From: Lineus longissimus
Taxonomy: Eukaryota; Nemertea; Pilidiophora; Heteronemertea; Lineidae
NCBI RefSeq assembly: GCF_910592395.1
Contig: NC_088316.1
Coordinates: forward strand, 17,238,001 to 17,298,000
DNA: 60,000 nucleotides
Direction of reading: 5' to 3'
The notes under the pieces were generated by a model, which did not search any database, was not told the DNA's origin, and saw nothing but the letters and a program-made list of their open reading frames with translations. The translations under genes and the position numbers were made by a program. Shown here one piece after another: positions 14,301 through 26,300 of this stretch. Every line of letters starts with the position of its first letter. Position 1 is the stretch's first letter.

Positions 14301-17300
14301 TTTGCTTGGCGGGAAGATAAATAATTGACCGCGATCTGATTCTGGGCGGCGGTGATATTTGAGATGAAGATGCACCGCTACGTGGTTATCATCTGGAATT
14401 AGCCTACTCGTCCCATGTACTTTAGGTAAAGTGGGCTTTGTTGTTATTAATGGTCTTCCTGATGGAGTTGTGTTGTAGTGTCTCCATTACCCTTGTTTCG
14501 TTCAGGCAGTAGAGTAGCAGTTTGGTAAATGGATGAGCAATAGTTACAGTTCAGGCTAGTATCCACACTTCAGGCTGTACAATTTAACAAGTTGCTTGCC
14601 GAACGTTTTAGGTTAAATGACCTCGCAAGTTGGCACGCGAAACAAACCAACAGAGCCAGCAAATGACGTCACAACGATCCATTGGATCTCTGAAGACACG
14701 ATCAATTAGTTCAATTGAATTCAGTTCATTTTCCCATCTCGCCATATTCAAGTTGTGTAAATCGCGTGCAGTTTGTTATAATGTCACCGGTACTGTAAAA
14801 CAAGCTTCACCAAAACGTAAAAAGAACAAATAAAGCAAAAAAAATAAATGAGAAAATTTGTACGGTCCTTCCCAGGGGCTTTCATTCGCCGCTCATCAAA
14901 TCTCGGCGGTGGAATTCAATTCGCGGACATCAAAAGCGTTCTTGATCTGGGAAAATTACATTTCCGAAGAACACTTAAGAGTTCCGTCTTACTTGCTTAA
15001 TTTGATTAGAAGTCAATCACGAAGTCTAGTAAGTGAGGCTTGGAATTCATGCTGTTGAAGTCGCTTTAAAGACCCTGTTTGTCGGTTAACTTAAAATTTA
15101 TTTTGGTTTTATTTCAGCATTTGTCACTTAACTCACAAGGCAGATTTCTTCACAGTGATTGTACCCTATGTCCTATTCAGCGTTGATCCAGTGTTGTGAT
15201 ATTCATGTTTCTTGTGTTTTATATGTTGCAGGGAAACCTGTGACCCTGGCTGACCACCCAGTCAAGGAGAAGAAGAGCACTGGGGACGACCAGTAAGTAA
15301 TCTCTATCATTAGAACACATCATTCCGACGGCAAATAGAAGGCAAATAGAAGGCAAGACTGCCAAGAGTAAATGCAAAAAAGAAAAATAAGGTGTTGTTC
15401 CTGACACTCTCACTTTCCTGCCGTGTGTCCTTCGGATCAGATATTATGCAATGACTCATCAATATCATCCGCCATCTTACTCCCTGACCAACCGATTTGC
15501 AAAAGCCTCCATCTTACATTTTGATGCCTTGCCGTGATCGTGTGATGGCTATATCTATACAAAATCATGCAATTTGCCAAGTTCCATTAGATAACTGGAA
15601 AAAATTGTCTTGGCGACCAATCCCTTCCTGGTGCATTAATCAGAGTATCCATGATTTCACTAATGGGGTACCAACGTATTACCGATTGAACCGGTAGTAA
15701 TATCCGGCTGGCACTAGGTGATTATTCACGGTCATTCAGAGCTGATAGGTTTCCTACCGGACCTGATGGACGAAAGGGGAAGATTACCACAGGTACACCA
15801 GTATTGTAGTGTGCGGGTAGGACAGTGTTGATTGCTCTACAACTGGTACAAACCGGTGTGTGATAGGACACTATTTGAGAATTTGTGTCCTGGTTTGATC
15901 CAGTCTGATCCGGATGGTCTAGTTGCATCTGTCTTGTGACAGGGAGGCCAAGAATGCAAGATCAATTAGCAGCTCAATCAGATGCGGCCAGTTGGTTCAG
16001 CTTAAATAGCAATCTGTTGCTGGGAAAATGAAAATAATTCAGTTAGCCATGGTAGTTCAACAAAAAAAGTGCTCAGACGATGATTACTCTAATTGCTTTG
16101 AGAAGGTTGTCTTTGCTTTGATTGTCTCTGTTCAAAGCAGAGACCGCAATAGTGCTTTGACTGCTTAACCATCCATTAGGCGGTCTTAGAACCTTGATTG
16201 ATGAAAGAATTTTGGCTTCCTAAAAAATATAGAGAACATAGAGTACATGGATTAAAAGCTTTTGTTTGGGAAGCCTAGCGACAGGTTGGTGAATCAATCA
16301 ACAATATCTTTGTAGATCCGATATCGTTAGATGTTGCCCGCTTATGAGCACACTTTTTGCCAAGAAAATGTATAAAAGTAAGTTATTATGAACCTCTGCT
16401 TTGATATGAGTTCTTGGTATAATCTGCTAAGATAACTTCTCTTTCATGATGTGAAAATGTCTCAATCACAAAAAATGGCAAAATTGGGATTTGCTTACAC
16501 TCTTACAGGATATTCTGGATGGCCTTGCTCAATGTTAAATGTTAAATATTTTAAGCCTTGTTTTGACGGCAATGGTCCTTGTGTCAGCAACCGAGGACCG
16601 CTTGGTTGCTGACAAATATTGTCATTCTCGTTCGATAAAATCTTCATCAAACGCTCCAAGTGTCTTAGACTGACTTAGTGACGTTCTTCACATTCGAGAC
16701 AACAGTATCTGTTGCCATGGCGACAAGATTTGACAATTATCTCGTCGGATTGCTACAATGCGATCTGAGTGGGATCTTAGTGGGATCTGACCGTAGGCAT
16801 CTTGTTTTAGTAGATGCTGGTTGTACGCTAAAAAGATGTGACTCACAGGGTACCAGGAATCATCCCTAAGGAAGCAAGGTGTTCGGCTTACACACTCCTA
16901 TTTGCTCTCGTAAATATTGGCACTATTTGGCGGCCATCTGATCATCGAGTGGAAGAAGGCGTTTGGAGTGTGTGTTGTTGGGTGATAATCTTTTTCACTT
17001 CAGGCATGCCTGTTGATATTCCACCGAACTTGTGTTTTCATTGCAATGAAAGGGATACAATCATATTGGTTGGCAACACACCCATCCACCCACCCACCCA
17101 AGAAAAAGTGTTGTACCAGTCGTTTATCTTAAACCTTCAAGGTGACTGAGAATTTTCAGTGACATGGACCCCACCCCTCCCACCCATCTCAGAGAACCTG
17201 ACAATGAACAAGTCAAAACATTTGATTCTCTAACAAGCTGTCACTAGAGAGATCTTTTTCATATTTCAATCTAAATTGCTTGAGAGGTTGTGACACGAGC

Positions 17301-20300
17301 ATGACAGACTGGTAGATCAATCAATCTTTTTACTATCAAACTTAATCAAAACCTGCCAAGCAAAAAATATGATGTCAAGGTTTTGATAGTCTTCGGGGGT
17401 TATTGCTTTAGCTGTCTAGAGGGTTTGAGTGAATTGAGTGGTGACTTCAGGAGCATACTCGCCAGTTTTGGATTCTGATTTATTGGCGGATTGACTGTTC
17501 CTGATTATGGGCGGACTGATGGAATGGTGAAATGGAGACAAAGGGTTGAGTATACTCTACCTTCTAGAGTTGACAGCTAACATGCATGGCAAAAGACTTG
17601 ACTACATGAACTGTAGCAAAGTTGGGTTCAACCCAAGAGGCATCTTGTACTATAATGGGTCTGGGAGCTAATTGAATAAGTACTCGAGCCAACCACCTGG
17701 TGCATTTTCTGTCTGATCCCACCAGTACTCCTTCTCGGCAGATTCAAGTAATCAACCTTGTTTGAGTAATGACCCCTTGATGCATTTCGGTGGAGCCTCC
17801 CTTAGCAGACACCTCTCTATTAAGGACAACCTCTCTATCTCGGAGACTAGTTTTGGTCCCCCCAGTGTCTTGCCACCTCATCATGACCGCCTCTGGACAT
17901 CTTCAAACAGCAAAGGAGGAGAGTATCAGATGCACTTTCCGTGCGATTCCTAATGGCTTCTATTGTCTGCATCTCAATAACGATGAAAGTGTCGGCTTCA
18001 TCAATTAATGGCGGCATCAGTTTCCATCATGGCGTCCAATTATCGCATAATGGGAATAGTTTTTCGAGGCAAGAAGAGGTAATGATCTGTAAAGTAAATT
18101 AAGCCAATAGGTTTCTCCGAGATGGAGAAGGTTTAATCCCACGGAGTGGTAGGTTAATTTTCGACGCTTTACAGAAGATTTAAAAGATTGTAATGGAAAT
18201 TCTGCCATGCATATTGACAGATTTGCTGCTTGTAAAGCTTAAAAAATTTAATGGAAAGGTTTCAGTAGTTGTCATTTAGTGTTGAAAATCATTAACTTCA
18301 AAGTCTTCATTGCACAAGATGTCTAATGGCGGTGGGTACCTGAATGAAATCAACTTGACATCGCCTTTAATCATCCCTTTTTTTTTCACTATAAAGTGAG
18401 GCTGTGCTTCAGTTTGTCCTCAAAAATCTAAAATAGAACCAAATACAAAAATTTTTATTTGGAAAGTAATCACTAACACAAAAGCAGTGACAATTGGTTC
18501 TGCCAATCCACAAGCTTTGCTGTTGGCTATATTCAGTACACATTTCAGTACAAACAGATTACAGTCTTCTTTTAAATAGATGTATGTTACACTAATCCCA
18601 AAAGACATAGTATCATCTCAAAAATCTTGTATCGTGTGCGCACTTATCGAACCTCGTCTCATCGTATTAAGTGAATACTTCGCAATTTGCTTTGTGATAT
18701 ATATAAGACGTGACATTTCATGAGCCCATCAAATGTCAGACAAGTTATGTCGGGTTGGCTGCACTCTTCATTGTTTCGACAATATTAGACTCCTTTCATG
18801 TTCATTTACTGATTGATTTGGAAGACCTGATTTCATTGGGGTGCTTCCATGTATCCACGGCTCTGTGCTCTGGTCAATTCATAGGTTAATCCTTATTTAT
18901 CTTAAAAAAGCGTTATGTGTCAAGAAAGCTGTAAGAGAAATGATTGAGCAGTTCCTCTTGAGCTGATGCGGAAACAGAGAATTATGCAATGGGATAAAAA
19001 CTGTCACACAAATACTGAGAGCTGTATTGATCCATGCAGTTGATTAAATATCTTGATAATTTGTCACTTTCTCGTCAATAGGGGAGAGTTCAATCCGTGC
19101 CTCTTCTCCAATAATCTTGGAATGAAACGACATGAAGATGTTGCTATATTGTCACATTGATTAAAGGGGCCATTGATTGTCACCACACCCAATGCATTGA
19201 TAAAAGCTAATCGCGTATTTCTTAATATCCAAGGCATGGTACGGAGATAGTTGGTTGAGTGACTCACGCATCAGTGAGTTCTATGGACAGATGCAGCTGA
19301 GAGCCTGAGAGATGTCTCGTTTGTGCACTTGACTCTGGCATGTAAAATAAACTCTTGTGGCTAAGTCAACTGGAAATATGATCTTGTTACGTGCAGCATT
19401 AAAGATTGGCTGTGTCACTAACCCCCAGTGTGACTGTGTCAGTTTAGTTTCAGAGCTCTCGTTATGTGCTTGTTTCTGACACCAGGGTGTTCATTATGAC
19501 TTTAAATCAAGGTAAATCTAACAAGTTGTTGTCTTCATCTTTTCAGACTTTTACTAAATGACTTGGCAGTCAGCAGCGACTCTGACAGCGACCATGACCA
19601 TGATCATCAGGTAGGTGTAGTCTCAACCAATGGGCATCAGGTATTCCTGTCACATGACCTTGTGCAGGATGTCACTTTAATCTCCGCTTGGCACGGACAA
19701 GGGGAAATGAATCTCTGTTAGGATGTAATGAATCAGAGAGGGGATAATCCTGCATGGCTGGTCAGTGTTGTGGAGCTTGGCTGGTTTTAGTGCAACAGCG
19801 ACAATTTGTTTTTTTTGCCGAGAATCTATTCCGAGAATATTTGAAGAATTTCGGAGGTGTATGCTATGAATGTTAAAATCAACATTGTTGCTGATGGTGA
19901 TACAGGCTGACAAAGCATTTCGAGTTACTCCCAGCCATTAAAAATACTGTTGAATGTGAAAGTACCATGGACAGTTTTATATGGCAAAGTTGTGCCATGG
20001 CAATGCAATTTCAATCAGTAAGATGATAAAAACTCATAGAAGAGTTGACATTTGAAATCTGTGGTGCTTTGAACTGTTTGAGCCCAGATAGTTTAGTTTC
20101 TTTATCTACCTCCAGGTGTCAGTGCTGTTGAAAATGTCAGTAACTCATGTTCAGTCCATCCTATCTCAACTTAAATGTACTCCATGTAGGCCTATAGGTT
20201 TAGTAAGCGATAAGAATTAGATATTTATCAACATAATATTTGCTGCATGCCACATCACTATTATCAGGATTTGGCCATTTGTTTAAATTTTAAATATTTC

Positions 20301-23300
20301 ATCTTTCCATTCGATTATAATGAATTTTCTGAATACAATATTATATAAAACTCATCAATCATAGCAGTTGTCAACGCGTTTGGTTAATTTACATCTTTTA
20401 AAATCCAGCTGCTTTTTGAAAATAAGAAATTTCCAAAAAGGATTAAAGGATGACCACGCAAGCTTACTGTGAGCATTATTGTTATGCTCTGCGCCATGAA
20501 ATCATCTTTTAGAATATACCAACAGCTTTGTCGCTGCAATGGAGCTGAGATAAAGTGACGATTGTGATTGGAGTGCTACTACAGATTGGTTAAATTGCAA
20601 GCGCCTGTCATGTTGCCATGGTTGCAGTCCAGGTCGCGGCGCCTAAAATCAGCTGTTTGCATGACGCTTTATCCTTTTGCCGTGAATGTTAGTGTGGCGC
20701 TTTAGTGCAGTAGACATTGTTCTGCCTGATCAGATTGCAATGAATGACACAAATGGCCTGAATACAAGAGGAAAAGAATGGCACTCATCATTATTGGCAA
20801 AAAAATATGATATATTGTGTCTGAATTGTGTCTGTATTATATCATTAATAACAAGTATGGGTTCTCATGTACAATTGTTTTGACCTCAAACTAGTGGTGA
20901 CACAGTGGCTGGGTGATGTCCATTGTTTGGAGCATGTTCGGGTATGTGCCGATTATCAAGTGAGGAAAGGTTTCTGTCCTTGGGAAAGTCACTCTGACTT
21001 GTTCCGAATGAGGTCCAGATTGTGTTGAGGAAAAGACTATTGGTTTATAACTGACTGATGTTTGAAAAATATCTATGTGAGGAATGTTTAGAAAATGAAT
21101 TGGATATTCCCAGGGCTATTCCCCCTACTGTGTTGTTGACCGACTCCTTTGCCAAGTTGTGGGGTTTGCCCTGGAAGCAATGCCTGTATGGTTCAACAAC
21201 CACATTTGTGATAGTGTTTGCAGGCATTGAATACATGATACAGTAACTTGGCCTACATTTATGTAATATTGGTTACATTTCCATTTGGGGACACTTATGA
21301 AATAATCACAGATCACCAATTATCAGGTATTACAATTCATACTGGAAATTGGTCTATTATTGGCCACAGATTGGTGACAATGTGTGCTGTCTGCCATGAC
21401 TGTTATATATTAGCTTATACAGTTGTCTCATAAGAAAGATGAAAGTTGAAGTCAGTGGTGCATTGTGATGCATTTCCAATTACAGAAGTTTGGGCCTGTC
21501 AATGACTTGTTTTGGCTTCCCCTCTCTCTTAAGATTCTGATTTTCCCTTCAGAGCACCCAGAACCTTATAGGTGACTGACGTTCCTTCAGTGTCATTCCT
21601 TGCCCTTATATGCTATTGACTCTCATTTGTACTCTACCAAAAAGCACACTAAAGCTGTGTGGTCTGCTACAGCTGATTTATATGACTTGTATACAGAATG
21701 GAATAGCATTGAATAGCATTTATCCAATATACTACTGTACGGAAGCTGACAGATGAGACTGTCAGATATTTCACAGATTTGACAGGCATATTCCGCTTTT
21801 AGGTGGCACAATATGATCGAATATCTGTCGTCTGCTAAACACCCAGCTGTCGTCTGCTCATAAAATGTCCGCCATGAGAATGCATTATGCTAATTTGATC
21901 CTATTCTCCGTTGATTCTCCTGACACCCACTTGTAAACAAGCGGTGTAGAATCTATCCTAGCAGACGAGAGAATACTATACACGGGAATCTCAAGGAAGT
22001 CAATTAATTGTGATGGATTAATTAATGAAGGCAAGCAGGAAGATGATAGGAATGAATTATAACAATCTTCAAAGGATTCCTGAGGATTTATTCAAGGTTT
22101 GATCAGAAAATGTTTTGGGTAAGCTCGGGGCAAATCACCGGCTGTTTGTTCGAGATCCATGTGTGTTGTCTTGTTTGTGTAACGTTAATTGTTCATGCTA
22201 TTTCATTGATCCTACTATTTGTCTTATGCTGGTATAGTATGAGATGGCACTTGAGGTGATATTTGCCATGGTAGTGTGTGATGTCATTTTGATATGGTAG
22301 TGCGAGATGACATTTGATATGGTAAAGTGAGGTGACCGTAGAGTTGACATGGTAGTGTGAGGTGACATTTGACATGGTAGTTTGAGAAGACATTTGACAT
22401 GCTAGTGCGAATGACATTAGAGGTGGTTATGTGTGACGATATAGACATGGTGGTATGAGAGGACTTTCCATATGGTAGTATGAAAAGACATCAGAGTTGA
22501 CATGGTAGTCTGAGTACCTATGTTGGAGTGTGGTGGCGTCCTGGTTAAAGGAAGTCGCCGTTTCCATCACGGAATGAGATGTTGTCTGAAAAGTGGAGAA
22601 AGAAGGTGTTTATTCATGAATGATTTCCCAGAACAGATTTACATGTATTGATTCTTTTCCATCTCGATTCAACCGAACACAGATGCATAAAAAAGGTACA
22701 TTGATGGCATGAAACTCATCATCCGTCTGGTGGAAAGAGCATTACTGCAGCTACAAAAATATGAGAGAAAAGAATTGTTCAATCAAGGAGCGCTGTCTCC
22801 ATACAAAATGACCTCTGATGATCATGAAAGAGGGAAGTAAACATGCCAAGAAAGAAGAAGTGATGGTATAAAATGCCAGATAATCTTTTGAAATGGACAT
22901 CCGCATGTCGGTAAAAACTTAGAACCAATGATAATTCACTCCAGGAGACATGTCTTCGAAGGGAAAAAACTAAATGGACAAAAAACGTAGACAGATATCC
23001 TGATGCAGTGGGCATGAAGAGCTGAGGTGATGAAAACATATGACATGCACCGACAGGATTAATGCACCGTCCCCATGGAGAATAATGGCACATGAGACAA
23101 GAGTTGGCCCATTAGGAGAAACAATAAGATAGTGTTGATGATGTGAGGGACAAATAGAGATGAGTTTATAGAGACATTGTGGTTTTGATGGTGTGACCAG
23201 TGATCAGATCTTTATTTTTTGTATTCAGTTTGTTGTTTGTGCCTGTTATGTCCCAATGGTTCTGACTGAGGTTGTTCACCTTGAGGGCAAATAATATAGA

Positions 23301-26300
23301 CCTACCACAATTTAATTTATTTGATGAAAGAGACATGCTGAAGTTTGCAGATAATCCCATTTGATAGTTCAATCAAGGCCTGTTGACTCTGGTCTTTTAG
23401 GGCATCTTGCCTATCTGTACCCAGATGGTCTTCCGCCAATTTCATTGTCAGCATTAATTGGCTTTCTTACTGGGGCCACACCAGAAGCTGTTATTATTGA
23501 CTGTCTTGATTGCTGTCAGAGTCATATAGTCAGCTCATGTATCTTAATGTGGTGTTCCTGTGGTTCATTGAGCCAAAGGCAGAGCAGTTGAAACATCAGC
23601 GCCTCTCACCTCTGAGGTCCCAGGTTCAATTCCTGGCCAGTCCTGTCACCCTTATGTGATAGAGAGGGCAACTCTCTTCTAACAGGGAGTCTAGAACCTT
23701 CTATGATGCACCTCTCAGTCAACCTTCATATCATGTTGCTTGGTTTCATGTCATGTCCACAGTCTATTGTCGAGGAACCCAGATCATATTGGCTACTTGC
23801 TGTGTTGAGCAATTAACCTATTCGACCTGATCGAGGGACCACCTAAACGATATTGACAGTTTCGATATTTGATGTAAAGGACGTGGTTGACCTCAATGCC
23901 TATTCAAACAGAATTGACCATTATTGATTTTGCTGAGAACAACCTTTTCTCCTAAGCTCAAAGGAGCTAATCCAAACATTACCTCCCGAACCTGACAGGC
24001 AGTTTGATCTTTGAACTTTCATTTATGAGAAAGAGGAGTCGATGCTCTGAGCCATTCTGCGGCTGGACGCAGATGAAATTTCACTCCGATTATTGCCCAA
24101 GGGAGTGATTGATTGATTTCATGACCAGCGTCTATGATCAGTGAGCCGACGTCACTGATGGGGTGTTAGGAAATGATGTATATTGCTTTCATCTTGCGTT
24201 TATGACCGATTGTGGTTGGTCAAGCCTTGAGTTATTGGTTGCTTGCCAATGCAGCCCTGATGTCTTTGTATGGAGTGTCAGAACCTATTGATGGTTTGAG
24301 GAATTATTAATACCTTGCTGGCGGTCCTTGGTTGTCTAATCAAGACCACTCAGCTAGACCAAAACTGGAGGCGCCAGCCAAGGTTTACGGTCATGATTTG
24401 AGGTCCATGAGAATGGTCTTGATTAGACAACCATTGACCTTCAGCAAGGTCAATGGTTGTCTACACTTCTCAGGTATAAGTAGGTCAAGGCCAAAAATTC
24501 TATATTAAGAGAGCGTCACATGTCATTAATGATATATCACAGTCTTCTCTTTGATCTGCAAAGTAAGGCTGGAATTCCAACGTGAAGTAAGCCATCAGGC
24601 AGACACCAGCTACACAATACCACTGTACTCTATCTGGGAGTTAATTCTCTAATTCCAACATGAAGCAAGCGCGTTGGAACCTAACCCAGCCCATTGCTGT
24701 GACACTTGATCCACGTATTCCCCATTCCTCCCCCTCAAGTCTGTTGCAATCAGTTGTAAACAGAAACTAATCACGCTAATACCATGCAAGGATCTAGCTC
24801 AGGCTCTCGCTTGCCTCATCTTACTCGGGCGCGGTGGTCGCTAACCTTTGATCGGCGCATCAGGAAATTGGATGAAAAACAGCTGTGTGGTTTCTGGAGG
24901 GTAATTGCAAGTAGCTGAGAGGATATATTAGAATTTAAGATATTGTTCTGTTGGGTGGCAGTGGTATGGTGAATTCTTTTGATTTCTGTTTGATGTTTAA
25001 GTCTTCCCCTCCCAAATTTAGACAACGACATCTACGATTTTGTGAGATGATTGGAAAGTATAAAACAAAACAGATCAGAGGTCATTGAATCAAAGCTATT
25101 TCAGTTTGGCTGGTGACTGTACTGAGGACTGAGGACTGAAAGCATGAAAATATCCGATTACAAAACTCAGCTACCAAAGCGTGATTGCCATCCCACTCTC
25201 AACTGTGGCAACAGCAAATACAAGTACAACTCTTGTTTTGACATAAAAACGGCATATTCACCCACGATTTCTTGATGAAGTTGCATGTTGCCAACGGTTA
25301 AAAACATGGCAATATTTCAAAGAGGAAGCACATCACGAAATGTTGTCAGAATTGGCGACTATTGCCGGGAGCATGATAAATTGTACACCTACGGATTAAA
25401 TGAATTAGGAAAAATGGCGGCATCTACAGATTACGTTGATTGCTGAGCTACTTAATTCAGAACCAGCGATGCATGTGTGAGATTGGAAATTGCCTTGATG
25501 CACACAAATCGAATCTCGTAGCACTAACCGCAGCGCGAAGTGCATTTTTTTCTGTTATGTTTTTGCCTTATTCCCTTGTGTAAGTGCGTTATGGTTTATT
25601 GGGAGATTTTATAATTTGCATGTTATCAAAGACAGACGTGGCCCCACTGGTTGGTGTTGTTTTTTTTGTAAGCTTTGACATATTTTCTTCAGTACTTGCC
25701 AGTTCTATGGCAAGCCGTTTGCTTCAAAAAGTCGAGATGATTTTTTTCAAGTCGAGATTTTTTTTTTCAAGTCAAGAAAAAATATTTCAAGTCAAGAAAT
25801 TTCTTCAAAAAGTTGAGATTAGTATTTTCAAGTTTACACATTTTTTTTCAATTCTACAAGTTTTTTTTTAAGTCGACTTTTTAAATATATATACATATTT
25901 TGTTTTTAGTAAAAAAAATTTGTTTTCATTAATTTTTTTATATACAACTTATCAGTTGATTATTTTTCTAATTCTTAAAAAAAAATTTTCAAGTCGATAA
26001 AAAGTTATTGCAAATGACAAATTTCCTATTCAACAAAAAAAAACACATTCGAGACAGAAAAATAAGTCGAACATTATGACGTCATCACTTTTCGTGTACA
26101 GTATGTCGACTCGTCCCCAGCCGTTCTCTTGCTGACTTCGCATTCTAATGCCCACATATATACATAGCAGGGGACCAGTCTATACAGTATGCAAGATGGC
26201 AGGAGGCGATGTTGTTGACATTGCCGAGTGTCTGCGTCAGTGTCCCGCTTTGGTCCGGCGATCTGAAAGGGCCAGACAATCATTAGATCAAAACAAACTA

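Larger units (their letters stand above)
5800..15231. other. AFF intron region, 9.4 kb
   Basis: Reading phase requires at least one more exon here, and 10465-10531 is a candidate. It holds a degenerate tRNA-like sequence (6343-6412, minus), an imperfect doubling of a 14-bp unit near 9823-9850 (agggtggcatgata) and a short C run near 13088. The stretch 14090-14400 is less A/T-rich and repeat-free. Confidence 0.65.

Noticed and set aside
22193-22417. Minus-strand frame with repeated CHL/YHV patterns
   Set aside because: Produced by the 25-bp minisatellite; the unit length changes frame each copy.
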